Shown: one piece after another, positions 7,958 through 16,907 of the stretch
Layout: the number at the start of each line of letters is the position of its first letter
Position numbering within the stretch: position 1 is the stretch's first letter
From: Streptomyces sp. SUK 48
GTDB lineage: Bacteria > Actinomycetota > Actinomycetes > Streptomycetales > Streptomycetaceae
Length of the DNA: 64,000 bases
Reading direction: 5' to 3'
Assembly (NCBI RefSeq): GCF_009650765.1
Contig: NZ_CP045740.1
Location: 2,542,001-2,606,000 of the forward strand
Notes under the pieces: generated by a model
Databases searched by the model: none
What the model saw: only the letters and a program-made list of their open reading frames with translations
What the model was told of the DNA's origin: nothing
Position numbers and translations under genes: made by a program

Positions 7958-9579
7958 GCCAGCGCGCCGATGGCCATCGGGACCCCGCGGGGGACGCCGG
8001 TGCGCAATTGCAGGGCGAGGGCGACGTCGATCGCGTCCGGGCGGTCGTGTCCGACGAGATCGGCGACCGTCCAGGCGACGCGCAGCACCCGGTCGATGCC
8101 GCGGGCGGTGAGCACGCCCCGCTCCAGGCCGCGCTCGGCCTCGTCCATCGCGCCGCTGACGGCCTGGAACCGGCTGCGCAGCTCCCTGCCGGGCACCTCG
8201 GCGTTGGTGCGCCAGGGTGTTCCGGCGAGGCGGGCGACCGTACGCTCCCTGGCTCCTCGGACCCGGTCCGCGACGGTCGCCGTGGACTCCCCCCGGGCGC
8301 CGGGCGCGGTGAGCTGGGCCCGGGTGACCGGATCGACCTCGACGCGCAGGTCCACCCGGTCCAGCAGGGGCCCGGAGAGCCGGGCCTGGTAGCGCCGGAT
8401 CGCCGAGGGCGGGCAGTCGCACAGGGCGTCACGCTGGGAGAAGCGGCCGCAGGGGCACGGGTTGGCGGCCAGCACCATCAGGAAGCGCGCCGGAAAGCGG
8501 ACCACTCCCGCGCTGCGCGCGATCACGACATGCCCGGACTCCAAGGGCTGCCGCAGGGCGTCCAGGGTCTGGCTGTGGAACTCGGGTGCCTCGTCCAGGA
8601 ACAGCACTCCGCGATGGGCGAGGGAGACCGCCCCCGGGCGCGCGATGCCGGGGCCGCCGCCCACGAGCGACTGCATCGTCGCCGAATGGTGCGGGGCGCA
8701 GTAGGGGGCGATGTCGATGAGCGGTTTGCCCGGTGGCAGCAGCCCCGCCACCGAGTGCACCGCCGTGACCTCCAGGGACTCTTCCCTGGTGAGCCTCGGC
8801 AGGACCGCGGGCAGGCGTTCGGCCAGCATCGTCTTGCCCGCGCCGGGCGGCCCTTCGAGGAAGAGATGGTGTCCGCCGGCGGCGGCCACCTCCACGGCCG
8901 TACGCGCCGAGGTCTGGCCGACGACGTCCGCCAGGTCGTGCTCTGACTCGTGCTGGGCCGCGCCCAGGCTGTGCATGCCGGTGGCGGCGCCGGTGCCCGG
9001 CACCCGCAGCCCGGCCAGCAGCGGATCCGGGCGGCCCAGCTCGTCGGGCTCCTCCTCGGGCACGGGTTCCTCGGCCAGTACCGCGATGAGCTGGCGCAGG
9101 CTGCGGACGCCGAGCACCGAGACACCCGGGACCAGCGCGGCCTCCGCGGCGGCGCACTCGGGCACGACCACCTGTTCGTACCCCGCGTCGGCCGCCGCGA
9201 GGACCGCGGGCAGGATGCCGCGCACCGGGCGCACCCGGCCGTCCAGGCCCAGCTCGCCGATCATCACGATGTCGGCGAGCACCCGGGGGTCGATCCGTTC
9301 CGCGGCTCCGAGGACGGCCGCGGCGACCGCCAGGTCGAAGCCGCTTCCGCTCTTGGGCACGGACGCGGGGCTGAGCCCGACCGTCAGCTTCTTGGCGGGC
9401 CAGGGCGCGCCGGAATTCACCACCGCCGCACGCACCCGGTCCCTGCTCTCCGTCAGGCTCTTGTCCGGGAGGCCGACCAGGGTGAAGGCGGCGACGCCGG
9501 GTTCGAGGTCGGCCTGGACCTCGACGACCACGCCCTCGACGCCGACCAGGGCGACGGAGCAGGTGCGGGCGAATGCCAT
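7954..9579 (-). CDS. comM: YifB/ComM-family Mg-chelatase-like AAA+ ATPase
   Basis: ComM-type proteins are hexameric helicases that promote branch migration during integration of transforming DNA. The 541-residue product has the N-terminal Lon-substrate-like ChlI fold with GLPDKSLTESRDRVRAA, Walker A GPPGAGKT at about 243-250, Walker B GVLFLDE at about 324-330, and a C-terminal Mg-chelatase region. A Cys-rich stretch (NPCPCGRF..CDCPP) follows the second ATPase motif, as is usual for the family. The start at 9579 directly abuts the upstream stop codon, and the 3' end overlaps dprA by 4 nt, so yraN-comM-dprA look like one transcript. Confidence 0.95.
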   Translation of the reverse strand: MAFARTCSVALVGVEGVVVEVQADLEPGVAAFTLVGLPDKSLTESRDRVRAAVVNSGAPWPAKKLTVGLSPASVPKSGSGFDLAVAAAVLGAAERIDPRVLADIVMIGELGLDGRVRPVRGILPAVLAAADAGYEQVVVPECAAAEAALVPGVSVLGVRSLRQLIAVLAEEPVPEEEPDELGRPDPLLAGLRVPGTGAATGMHSLGAAQHESEHDLADVVGQTSARTAVEVAAAGGHHLFLEGPPGAGKTMLAERLPAVLPRLTREESLEVTAVHSVAGLLPPGKPLIDIAPYCAPHHSATMQSLVGGGPGIARPGAVSLAHRGVLFLDEAPEFHSQTLDALRQPLESGHVVIARSAGVVRFPARFLMVLAANPCPCGRFSQRDALCDCPPSAIRRYQARLSGPLLDRVDLRVEVDPVTRAQLTAPGARGESTATVADRVRGARERTVARLAGTPWRTNAEVPGRELRSRFQAVSGAMDEAERGLERGVLTARGIDRVLRVAWTVADLVGHDRPDAIDVALALQLRTGVPRGVPMAIGALA

Positions 9580-9942
9580 TCAGGCCACCCCCCGGGCATG
9601 CTCGACCAGCGGGGCGCCGCGGCCGGGGACGAGGACGCCGACCAGGTCGATGCGGACGCCGCCCGGTGGGGCGCCGCCGTGGGCGTGGATCCAGTGTTCG
9701 GCGAGGTCGCGCAGCCGGGCAGCCTTCTCGGGGGTCACCGCGGCCATGGGATGTTCGTAACGGCCGCCCGTGCGGGTCTTGACCTCGCAGACGACCAGGA
9801 CCTCGCCGTCCCTGGCCACGATGTCGATCTCGCCGCCGCGCCCGGCGCGCCAGTTGCGCGCCAGGATCGTCATCCCGCCCTCGGCCAGCCGCCGCGCGGC
9901 CAGGTCCTCTCCGTACCTGCCGATCGCCTCTCGTGCGTTCAT
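9580..9942 (-). CDS. UPF0102 (YraN-like) endonuclease-fold protein
   Basis: The 120-residue protein of the YraN/UPF0102 family has a predicted nuclease-superfamily fold of uncertain function. It shows the signatures [28 protein letters not shown] and VVCEVKTRT. The E..D and ExK pattern matches the PD-(D/E)XK core. I chose the ATG at 9942 because GGAGGTGG lies about 8 nt upstream; the longer open frame to 10047 does not match the family length. It is directly adjacent to comM, the usual neighbour, which suggests a shared role in DNA uptake or processing. Confidence 0.9.
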   Translation of the reverse strand: MNAREAIGRYGEDLAARRLAEGGMTILARNWRAGRGGEIDIVARDGEVLVVCEVKTRTGGRYEHPMAAVTPEKAARLRDLAEHWIHAHGGAPPGGVRIDLVGVLVPGRGAPLVEHARGVA

Positions 9943-10068
9943 GTCGGCACCACCTCCGGCGCCAACCGTCACGCATCCCGCCCAGCAAAGTGGATCTTGG
10001 TGGACGACCGGGCGGTTGTGGAAAACCTCGTCACCCGGATGGCTCAAGCGGGCGAAACCCGCAGGTCA

Positions 10069-10377
10069 TCAGCCGCCCGGCAGTTCCAGATCGCTCTTGT
10101 TCAGCTCCTCGATGTTCACGTCCTTGAACGTGAGCACCCGGACCTGCTTGACGAACCGAGCCGGCCGGTACATGTCCCAGACCCAGGCATCGGCCATCGA
10201 CACCTCGAAGAACACCTCGCCCTGGACCGAGTGCACCTGCATCTCGTAGTCGTTGGTGAGGTAGAAGCGCCGTTCCGTCTCGATCACGTATTTGAACAGA
10301 CCGACGACATCTCGGTACTCCCGGTAGAGCTTCAGCTCCATCTCGGTCTCGTACTTCTCGAGGTCCTCGGCGCTCAT
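10069..10377 (-). CDS. DUF2469 family protein
   Basis: The small 102-residue acidic protein begins MSAEDLEKYETEMELKLYRE. It is a highly conserved actinobacterial family of unknown function, and no catalytic motif or membrane segment is visible. The chosen ATG is the family start; an upstream in-frame GTG/ATG would add only 10 residues. It is conserved between the NUDIX gene downstream of the signal peptidases and the yraN-comM pair, so it is probably part of the sipZ transcript. Confidence 0.9.
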   Translation of the reverse strand: MSAEDLEKYETEMELKLYREYRDVVGLFKYVIETERRFYLTNDYEMQVHSVQGEVFFEVSMADAWVWDMYRPARFVKQVRVLTFKDVNIEELNKSDLELPGG

Positions 10378-10433
10378 GGCATGTTCCCCTTCAGCCGTGC
10401 GATCCACCCATTGTGCGCCAGTTCCGCCGGCCC

Positions 10434-10952
10434 TCAGACGATTTCCGTATCGAGGGTCACCGGGCCGGCCGGGGGACCCTCGTCGAGCAGCGTGCGCAGC
10501 AGCTCGGCGAGTCTGGTCGGATACACCGTCTCATGTGCCCGGGTCAGTTCCCGGCACGTCCACCAGCGCGCTCCGGCGACGCTGCGCCGCTCCAGCTCCG
10601 TCAGGCCGGTCGGCGCGGTCGCGGTCTGGGTCGTACGGGCCAGGTAGTACCACTCGTCCTGGTCCCAGCGGCGGCCCGCGAACGGGAAGGAGCAGCGGCG
10701 CCGCCACAGCACCGGGCCGAGCTCGACCTCGGTGATGCCGGTCTCCTCGACGAGTTCCCGCAGCGCGGCCTCGGCGCGGGTCTCGGTGCCCTCCACACCG
10801 CCGCCGGGGGTGAACCACCAGTCGTCGGCGGGGTCGTCGGGCTCATGTCCGTGCAGCAGCAGGATGCGGTCCTCGGGGTCGAGCAGCACCACGCGGGCCA
10901 CCTTGCGCGGGCCGCCCTCGGACGGCTGCCCGCACTCGGGTTCAGCGGGCAC
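10434..10952 (-). CDS. NUDIX hydrolase
   Basis: The 172-residue protein contains a complete Nudix box (G-x5-E-x7-REUxEExGU) within GVEGTETRAEAALRELVEE and TGI, the Mg-binding helix that hydrolyses nucleoside diphosphates linked to another moiety. The substrate cannot be assigned. The GTG at 10952 is preferred because GGAGG lies about 7 nt upstream. It overlaps the end of sipZ by 11 nt, so it is translated from the sipZ transcript. S. lividans sipZ is known to head an operon with unrelated genes, consistent with this arrangement. Confidence 0.92.
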   Translation of the reverse strand: MPAEPECGQPSEGGPRKVARVVLLDPEDRILLLHGHEPDDPADDWWFTPGGGVEGTETRAEAALRELVEETGITEVELGPVLWRRRCSFPFAGRRWDQDEWYYLARTTQTATAPTGLTELERRSVAGARWWTCRELTRAHETVYPTRLAELLRTLLDEGPPAGPVTLDTEIV

Positions 10953-11724
10953 CGGCCGCCTCCGCGCGGGCGGCACGGGCCCGGGAGCGGCCGGACCGCT
11001 TGGCGATCGGACCGTAGGCGCCGCCGCCGAGGACCAGCACGGCGCCGACGACGATCAGCAGTTCGATGGTGGGCAGCGGACCCGGCTGCGAGAGGGTGCC
11101 CAGCGCCTCGAATCCGGTGGGGCGCTTCAGGCCGCCCTTCCACGGGAAGACGACGGCGTCCACCCGGGCGATCACCGCGGTGCGGGCGACGGTGCCCTTG
11201 GCGGCGTCGGTGAGGTGGGCGGTGGAGTCCAGGGAGCCCTGGCGTTCGTCGCCGAGCAGGAAGAGCCGGCCCTTGGGGACGGTCACGGTGGCGAAGTTCT
11301 GGTTCTCGGCCAGGGTGCCCTTGGGCAGATACGGCTCGTCGATCTGCTTGCCGTCGACGGTCAGCTTGCCGTCCGTGCAGCAGGAGACGGTGTCGCCGCC
11401 GACCGCGACCACGCGCTTGACGACGTCGGAGCCGGTGACCCAGCTGTTGTCGCGGAAGACGACCACATCGCCGCGGCGCACCTCGCCGCCGTCCACCCGC
11501 TGGGCGAGCACGCGGTTGCCCGCGTCGATGGTGGGCGTCATGGAACTGGTGGGCACGGTGTACGGCCGATAGCTCAGCGCCGCCCACCCGAAGCCGCCGA
11601 GGAACAGCACCAGGCCCAGAGCCACGGCCACCGAGGACAGCCGCTGCCCGAGCCGGCCGCCGCTCGCCGCCGTCCCGGTGCCGCCGCTGTGCGGGGCCGT
11701 ACGCGTCGTACTCTCACCACCCAT
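10942..11724 (-). CDS. sipZ: Type I signal peptidase (SipZ-like)
   Basis: This membrane serine protease removes signal peptides after Sec or Tat export. The 260-residue product has an N-terminal membrane segment (SVAVALGLVLFLGGFGWAAL), the catalytic Ser in YTVPTSSMTPTI, the general-base Lys in DVVKRVVAVGGDTV, and the GDxRQGSLDS-type box. A second hydrophobic segment near the C-terminus (IELLIVVGAVLVLGGGAYG) is followed by a basic tail, as in Streptomyces Sip proteins other than SipW. The start is ATG 11724 (MGGESTTR). It is separated from sipY by 111 bp, consistent with its own promoter. Confidence 0.93.
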   Translation of the reverse strand: MGGESTTRTAPHSGGTGTAASGGRLGQRLSSVAVALGLVLFLGGFGWAALSYRPYTVPTSSMTPTIDAGNRVLAQRVDGGEVRRGDVVVFRDNSWVTGSDVVKRVVAVGGDTVSCCTDGKLTVDGKQIDEPYLPKGTLAENQNFATVTVPKGRLFLLGDERQGSLDSTAHLTDAAKGTVARTAVIARVDAVVFPWKGGLKRPTGFEALGTLSQPGPLPTIELLIVVGAVLVLGGGAYGPIAKRSGRSRARAARAEAAGAR

Positions 11725-11835
11725 GGACCCGCACCCTACCTGTCGGTACCGAGCGAGGTCAGCCCCTCTTTCGAGACCTGGGGCACAGCTTTCCCGGAGC
11801 TTCACACGCGGCCCGGGAAAGCGGGGGCGCGGGGC

Positions 11836-12855
11836 TCAGCGCGGTGCGCCGGCCGACTTCGGCAGGGCGTCCGAACGCAGCCGGTCCGTGCGCCGGCGCC
11901 GCCACACCACGACGGGGGCGACGGCCGCGACGGCCACGCCCTCGGGGGCGACCGTCAGCGAGGCGGCGGCGGAGGACTGCTGATTGCCGAGGCCGGGCTG
12001 GTCGAAGGTGTCCGGGACGGGCAGGGTGCCCCAGTGGCTGATGGGCCATGCCTTGACGATGGCGCGGCCGACGACCTTGTCGACGGGCACGAAGCCGTGG
12101 TTCTTGTCGGTCTGGTTGTAGCGCGAGTCCCGGGAGTTCTGCCGGTGGTCGCCCATCACCCAGATGAAGCCCTTGGGGACCTTCACCTTGAACTGGCCGC
12201 CCTGGTCGTCCTGGCTGCACGGGGTGTTGCCGGGGTAGACGTACGACGATTCGTTCAGCGCCTTGCCGTTGACCAGCAGGGGGCCCGTGCCCTTGCACTC
12301 GACGGTGTCGCCGCCGACGCCGATCACGCGCTTGATCAGGTCCTTCTCATTGGCGGAGGGCATCAGCCCGACCCAGCTGAGGACCTTCTGCACCGCGTTC
12401 GGGTTCGGCGCGGGCTCGCCGGCCAGCCAGTCGTCCGGGTCGTGGAAGACGACGACCTCGCCGCGCTCGGGCTCGGAGCCGAACCACGGGGTGAGCTTGT
12501 CGACCAGGACGCGGTCGCCGATCTGGAGGGTGTTCTCCATCGAGGCGGAGGGGATCGAGAACGCCTGGACCAGGAAGGTCTTGATCAGCAGCGCGAGGAC
12601 CAGCGCGATCACGATCAGGATCGGCAGCTCCTTCCAGAAGGAGCGCGGCTTCCTGGGCGGCGGCGTGGCGTCGCCGGTGCCGCCGGAACCGCCGCCGCCG
12701 AAGCCCTGCCCCTCGCGCGGCCCGCCGTCGTCGCCCGTCGCGTCATTTCCGGTGGTCATCGCGCCGTCCGAACCTGAGTCGTGCGCCTCCGCGGGGTTTC
12801 CGCGGTGCTCCTCGCCGTCGTGACCCGACCGTGCGCCAACCGCCACATCCCCCAC
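11836..12855 (-). CDS. sipY: Type I signal peptidase (SipY-like)
   Basis: A second type I signal peptidase of 339 residues. It has a long, polar Gly-rich N-terminal cytoplasmic part, a membrane segment (LPILIVIALVLALLIKTFLV), catalytic Ser in FSIPSASMENTL, Lys in DLIKRVIGVGGDTV and the GDHRQNSRDSR box. A C-terminal hydrophobic stretch ends in WRRRR. The start is a GTG with an excellent AAGGAG 6 nt upstream. This places the first 113 bp inside the 3' end of sipX in another frame. A second possible start (MTTGNDATG, 12759) lacks a good ribosome-binding site. Confidence 0.92.
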   Translation of the reverse strand: MGDVAVGARSGHDGEEHRGNPAEAHDSGSDGAMTTGNDATGDDGGPREGQGFGGGGSGGTGDATPPPRKPRSFWKELPILIVIALVLALLIKTFLVQAFSIPSASMENTLQIGDRVLVDKLTPWFGSEPERGEVVVFHDPDDWLAGEPAPNPNAVQKVLSWVGLMPSANEKDLIKRVIGVGGDTVECKGTGPLLVNGKALNESSYVYPGNTPCSQDDQGGQFKVKVPKGFIWVMGDHRQNSRDSRYNQTDKNHGFVPVDKVVGRAIVKAWPISHWGTLPVPDTFDQPGLGNQQSSAAASLTVAPEGVAVAAVAPVVVWRRRRTDRLRSDALPKSAGAPR

Positions 12856-13834
12856 GCCAACTCCTTACTCCGTGCCGCCGCCCGCGCCACAGACGGCGCA
12901 GGCCCACCACTCCCATAACGAGCGGGAGTTCCGCAGGGGTCGGGAGCGGGGTCATTCCGTTCGGATTCTCATGGTCAACCCTATGCGACAGGGGCGGAGC
13001 CGCAGCCGTCCGCGTCCCGGCACGGGCAACGCTTGCAAAGGTTTTAGGTTCCTCAAGGCGCGTCCAGTGGCCGACCGGCCAGCCGATCCACATGGCCCGT
13101 CCGACCACCGATTTCAGCGACACCGTTCCGCCGTACGGGGAGTCCCGGTGGTAGCGGGAGTCCGCCGAGTCGGCCCGGTGGTCGCCCATCACCCACAGCC
13201 GGCCCTTGGGGACGGTGATGTCGAAGCGCATGTCGGACGGGTCGTTGCCCGGATAGAGGTAGTCCTTCTCGGACAGCGGCACGCCGTTGACGGTGATCCG
13301 CCCTTGCGCGTCGCAGCACTTGACGTGGTCGCCGCCGACCCCGATGACCCGTTTGATCAGGTCCTTCTCGTTGTCGGACGGCAGCAGCCCGATGAAGCTG
13401 AGGCCCTGCTTGAGCTGCTTGACCACGACCGGGTCGGGCTTCTGGGCGGCCTGTTCGCCCGCCAGCCAGCCGCCCGGGTCGTGGAAGACGACGACGTCCC
13501 CGCGGTGCGGCTCGGCGCCGAACCAGGGCGTCAGCTTGTCGACCAGGACACGGTCGCCGATACGGATCGTCTGCTCCATGGAGCCGGACGGGATCACGAA
13601 CGCCTGGACGAGAAAGGTCTTCAGGACCAGCGCGATCAGCACGGCGACACCCACCAGGAGAGGGATCTCCCGAACGGCTGAACGTCTGCGCTTGCGCTTG
13701 ACCTTGCGCTGGAGTTTCCGCCGTTCCGCGCGGGTACGGCCGCCACCGGGCGCGGAGCTGCGCCGGGAGGCGGTGCCGGACGCACCGGGGCCGGCCGGGG
13801 CGGAGCCCGCGCGCGGCTTGCCGCGGTTACCCAT
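12743..13834 (-). CDS. sipX: Type I signal peptidase (SipX-like)
   Basis: A third signal peptidase, 363 residues. It has an Arg/Lys-rich N-terminus, a membrane segment (IPLLVGVAVLIALVLKTFLV), catalytic Ser in FVIPSGSMEQTI, Lys in DLIKRVIGVGGDHV and the GDHRADSADSR box. The 3' part runs 113 bp into sipY in a different frame, encoding ELPLVMGVVGL followed by an Arg-rich tail. This resembles the C-terminal anchor plus basic tail of the paralogues, so I read the overlap as genuine. It overlaps the end of sipW by 8 nt, making sipW-X-Y an operon. Confidence 0.9.
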   Translation of the reverse strand: MGNRGKPRAGSAPAGPGASGTASRRSSAPGGGRTRAERRKLQRKVKRKRRRSAVREIPLLVGVAVLIALVLKTFLVQAFVIPSGSMEQTIRIGDRVLVDKLTPWFGAEPHRGDVVVFHDPGGWLAGEQAAQKPDPVVVKQLKQGLSFIGLLPSDNEKDLIKRVIGVGGDHVKCCDAQGRITVNGVPLSEKDYLYPGNDPSDMRFDITVPKGRLWVMGDHRADSADSRYHRDSPYGGTVSLKSVVGRAMWIGWPVGHWTRLEEPKTFASVARAGTRTAAAPPLSHRVDHENPNGMTPLPTPAELPLVMGVVGLRRLWRGRRHGVRSWRGGCGGWRTVGSRRRGAPRKPRGGARLRFGRRDDHRK

Positions 13835-14525
13835 GGGCGCCGCCCGTCGCGGCGGGCACGCGCGCGTAGGCGGACGGCCGGGTCAGATGGGTCCAGTGGG
13901 CGTACGGCCAGACGATCCAGTCGGCCCGGCCGATGACGCGGCCGACCGGGATCATGCCGCCGCCCGGCGAGCCGAGGTGGTCCCGGGAGTCGCTGGAGTC
14001 GCCGCGGTGGTCACCGAGGACGAAGAGGGCGCCCGGGGGCACCTGGACGTCGAACGGCACGCTGGAGGGGCTGTCCCCGGGGTAGAGGAACGCCGACTCG
14101 TCGACCGCGCGGCCGTTCACCTCGATCCTCCCCCGCTTGTCGCAGCAGACCACATGGTCCCCGCCCACCCCGACGACCCGTTTGATGTAGTCGCCGTCCC
14201 CGAAATACCCGCTTCCGTCGAACACAATCACGTCTCCGCGCGCGGGCCCGGCACCGAAGCGGTAGGTCAGCTTGTTCACGAGGACGCGGTCGCCGATCCG
14301 CAGCCCCTCCTCCATGGACCCGCTCGGGATCTGGAAGGGCTGCGCGACGAAGGTGCTCAGCAGGAGCAGGAACACCAGGCAGGCGAAGAGAGTCAGGGTG
14401 ACGCGGCCGCCCGGGAGCCATGCGGTGATCCGCGTCGACAACGCGAAACGCGACCGCTCCTCCGGGCCCGGGGAATCCGGGCGGGAGGTGCGGTCGCGCT
14501 TCGTCGGCTGTGCTTCGGTGTCCAT
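13827..14525 (-). CDS. sipW: Type I signal peptidase (SipW-like)
   Basis: First gene of the sipW-X-Y unit, 232 residues. It shows the N-terminal membrane segment (LTLFACLVFLLLLSTFVA), catalytic Ser in QIPSGSMEEGL, Lys in YIKRVVGVGGDHV and the GDHRGDSSDSRDHLG box. Unlike its three neighbours it has no second C-terminal hydrophobic segment, matching what is known for S. lividans SipW. It lies 45 bp downstream of rplS on the same strand, so read-through from rplS is possible. Confidence 0.92.
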   Translation of the reverse strand: MDTEAQPTKRDRTSRPDSPGPEERSRFALSTRITAWLPGGRVTLTLFACLVFLLLLSTFVAQPFQIPSGSMEEGLRIGDRVLVNKLTYRFGAGPARGDVIVFDGSGYFGDGDYIKRVVGVGGDHVVCCDKRGRIEVNGRAVDESAFLYPGDSPSSVPFDVQVPPGALFVLGDHRGDSSDSRDHLGSPGGGMIPVGRVIGRADWIVWPYAHWTHLTRPSAYARVPAATGGAHG

Positions 14526-14570
14526 CGGGGCGAGATGTTATCCGGCCCCGCTATGACTCCGGGGAGGCGC

Positions 14571-14921
14571 TCAGTTGTCGCGCTTCTCCTTGATCTTCGC
14601 GGCCTTGCCGCGCAGCTCACGGAGGTAGTACAGCTTGGCGCGGCGCACGTCACCACGGGTGACCAGCTCGATCTTCTCGACGATCGGGGTGTGCACCGGG
14701 AAGGTGCGCTCGACGCCGACGGAGAACGAGACCTTGCGGACCGTGAAGGTCTCGCGGACACCGGAGCCCTGGCGACGGATCACAACGCCCTTGAACTGCT
14801 GCACACGGGAGCGGTTGCCCTCGATGACGCGCACGTGGACGTTGACCGTGTCACCCGGGCGGAAGGACGGGAGGTCGCTGCGCAGCGACGCGGAGTCGAC
14901 GGTGTCGAGCAGGTGAGACAT
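14571..14921 (-). CDS. rplS: 50S ribosomal protein L19
   Basis: L19 sits at the 30S-50S interface. The 116-residue product starts [20 protein letters not shown] and contains [23 protein letters not shown] and the C-terminal [16 protein letters not shown], all typical. The ATG at 14921 is the conserved start; an in-frame GTG nine codons upstream is not supported by family length. It follows trmD with a 135-bp gap, the classic rpsP-rimM-trmD-rplS arrangement. Confidence 0.97.
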   Translation of the reverse strand: MSHLLDTVDSASLRSDLPSFRPGDTVNVHVRVIEGNRSRVQQFKGVVIRRQGSGVRETFTVRKVSFSVGVERTFPVHTPIVEKIELVTRGDVRRAKLYYLRELRGKAAKIKEKRDN

Positions 14922-15056
14922 TTCGTCTGCTTTCTTCGCTGATGCCACAGGTCATCAACGGGAGTGAAGATGTACAGGAGGCTGCCGCGCGGGTCGGGTC
15001 GGGCGTCTTGTCCCCCTGTGGCAGGGGCGCACACCGGACGAGCGCACAGCAGCGGC

Positions 15057-15890
15057 TTATTCTTCCATGCCGGGGGCCCGGCGCCAAAATCGGCCGTACG
15101 AGTGACCGTCCGGATCCGGCTCCCAGCCCAGGATGGACAGCATCTCGCGGTCCTTCTTGTCGAAGACCTTCGGGTCGCAGCGCTCGATGAGATCGGGCCG
15201 GTTGCGGGTCGTACGGCGCAGGGCCTCGTCGCGGCGCCAGCGGGCGATCTTGCCGTGGTGGCCGCTGAGCAGCACGTCCGGGATGTCCCGGTCACGCCAG
15301 ACGGGCGGCTTGGTGTAGACGGGGCCTTCCAGCAGGTTCGCCATGGCGCCGGGCGCGAAGGAGTCGTCGCGGTGCGACTCGGCGTTGCCGAGGACGCCGG
15401 GCAGCAGCCGGGCGACGGCCTCGGTGATGACGAGGACGGCCGCTTCGCCGCCGGCGAGGACGTAATCGCCGATGGAGACCTCGTAGACGGGCATCCGGGT
15501 GGCGTACTCGTCGAAGACACGCCGGTCGATGCCCTCGTAGCGGGCCGGTGTGAAGATCAGCCAGGGCCGCTCGGAGAGCTCCACCGCGAGTTCCTGGGTG
15601 AAGGGCCGGCCGCTGGGGGTGGGGACGATCAGCGCGGGGGCGTGGGCGCCGCTCTCGTAGCCGTCGGCCAGGACGGTGTCCAGGGCGTCGCCCCAGGGCT
15701 CGGTCTTCATGACCATGCCGGGGCCGCCGCCGTACGGCGTGTCGTCGACCGTGTTGTGCCGGTCGTACGTCCATGCGCGCAGGTCGTGGAGGTGGACGGC
15801 GAGCTGTCCGCGGTGGCGGGCCTTGCCGACGAGCGAGACGTTCAGGGGGTCCAGGTACTCGGGGAAGATCGTGACGACGTCCAGGCGCAT
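15057..15890 (-). CDS. trmD: tRNA (guanine37-N1)-methyltransferase
   Basis: TrmD methylates G37 of tRNAs to prevent +1 frameshifting, using SAM bound in a trefoil knot. The 277-residue product has [16 protein letters not shown], the DDTPYGGGPGMV motif, ARYEGIDRRV and the knot segment YVLAGGEAAVLVITEAVARL. A C-terminal ~35-residue extension goes beyond the minimal family. Its ATG overlaps the rimM stop by one base (TAATG), so translation is coupled. Confidence 0.97.
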   Translation of the reverse strand: MRLDVVTIFPEYLDPLNVSLVGKARHRGQLAVHLHDLRAWTYDRHNTVDDTPYGGGPGMVMKTEPWGDALDTVLADGYESGAHAPALIVPTPSGRPFTQELAVELSERPWLIFTPARYEGIDRRVFDEYATRMPVYEVSIGDYVLAGGEAAVLVITEAVARLLPGVLGNAESHRDDSFAPGAMANLLEGPVYTKPPVWRDRDIPDVLLSGHHGKIARWRRDEALRRTTRNRPDLIERCDPKVFDKKDREMLSILGWEPDPDGHSYGRFWRRAPGMEE

Positions 15891-16516
15891 TACGCGTCGT
15901 CCCCCGGCTCGGACTCCTCCGGCTCGGACTCCTTCGGCTCGGACTCCTTCGGCTCGCCTTCCTCGGACTCCGCCACTCCCGCCTCACGGCTGGAGGCGAT
16001 CTCGGCGCGGTCGTCGATCAGGCCGGGCGGGGGCGTGATGACGGCCCGCTGCTCCGCCAGGTCGATCTCGGCGACGATCTCCTCCACGAAGGGGATCATG
16101 ACCTCGGTGCCGTCCGGGCGCTCCACGATGAACAGGTCCTGCGAGGGCAGGTGCGAGATCTCGGTGATCCGGCCGACCTCCACGCCGTCCTCGGTGACCA
16201 CGTCCAGGTCCATCAGCTGATGGTCGTAGTACTCGTCCTCACCCTCCGGCATCTCCTCCGGGTCCACGTCGGCGATCAGGAGCGTGTTGCGCAGGGCCTC
16301 GGCGCCGGTCCGGTCGGTGACGCCCGCGAAGCGCAGGAGCAGACGGCCGCTGTGGACGCGGCCCGTCTCGATGGTCAGCGGTCCCGTGGCGGCGGGATCC
16401 GTGGCGAGTACGGCGCCGGGGGCCAGCCTCAGCTCCGGCTCGTCGGTACGTACCTCGACGGTGACCTCGCCCTTGATGCCATGGGCACGGCCGACCCGTG
16501 CGACTACCAGCTGCAC
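15890..16516 (-). CDS. rimM: Ribosome maturation factor RimM with repetitive acidic tail
   Basis: RimM assists 16S 3'-domain folding by binding S19. The 208-residue product starts with [20 protein letters not shown] after a GTG, with the N-terminal beta-barrel and a PRC-barrel domain ([27 protein letters not shown]). The GTG 16516 was chosen for an AGGAG about 10 nt upstream. The last ~40 residues are acidic and carry near-tandem [10 protein letters not shown] pentapeptides encoded by 15-nt DNA repeats (15900-15960). It is coupled to trmD. Confidence 0.95.
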   Translation of the reverse strand: MQLVVARVGRAHGIKGEVTVEVRTDEPELRLAPGAVLATDPAATGPLTIETGRVHSGRLLLRFAGVTDRTGAEALRNTLLIADVDPEEMPEGEDEYYDHQLMDLDVVTEDGVEVGRITEISHLPSQDLFIVERPDGTEVMIPFVEEIVAEIDLAEQRAVITPPPGLIDDRAEIASSREAGVAESEEGEPKESEPKESEPEESEPGDDA

Positions 16517-16608
16517 CTGTCCGATTCTCCTGTCATCTGCCGCGCGTGTCCTGCTGATACGACTGCGGGCTCCTACGGCGAACTCATACGACGAGCTCAT
16601 ACGACTGC

Positions 16609-16642
16609 GGGCCGGGGACGGCCGAGTGGCCCTCCCCGGCCC
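16609..16642 (-). terminator. Hairpin between khpA-like gene and rimM
   Basis: A perfect 10-bp inverted repeat (GGGCCGGGGA / TCCCCGGCCC) begins about 20 nt after the KH gene stop codon and lies upstream of rimM. It could cause partial termination between rpsP-KH and rimM-trmD. There is no U-run. The nearby 13-mer TACGACTGCGGGC is duplicated in the same gap. Confidence 0.4.
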
Positions 16643-16662
16643 GAGCCGGTTGCGATGAAGCG

Positions 16663-16902
16663 TCAGCGGACGTTGTCCACGTCGACCAGGTCGACGCGGA
16701 CACCGCGACCGCCGATGGCGCCCACGACGGTACGCAGAGCGCGTGCGGTACGACCGTTGCGGCCGATCACCTTGCCGAGGTCCTCGGGGTGCACCCGAAC
16801 CTCCAGCACACGCCCGCGGCGCAGGTCGCGCGAGGCGACCTGCACATCGTCGGGGTTGTCGACGATGCCCTTCACGAGGTGCTCAAGCGCCTCTTCGAGC
16901 AT
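16663..16902 (-). CDS. khpA: KH-domain RNA-binding protein (KhpA-like)
   Basis: The 79-residue single KH-domain protein has the RNA-binding GXXG loop GRNG at 47-50 within [17 protein letters not shown]. KhpA-type proteins bind RNA and, in Firmicutes, work with KhpB; the role in Streptomyces is not established. It lies 5 bp downstream of rpsP, the standard actinobacterial and Gram-positive position, so it is co-transcribed with S16. The short length and start [10 protein letters not shown] match the family. Confidence 0.93.
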   Translation of the reverse strand: MLEEALEHLVKGIVDNPDDVQVASRDLRRGRVLEVRVHPEDLGKVIGRNGRTARALRTVVGAIGGRGVRVDLVDVDNVR

Positions 16903-16907
16903 GCTGC

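Noticed and set aside
12743..12855. Frameshift in sipX as the cause of its overlap with sipY
   Set aside because: The extra tail resembles the C-terminal hydrophobic plus basic tails of SipY and SipZ, so a normal overlapping end is the simpler reading.
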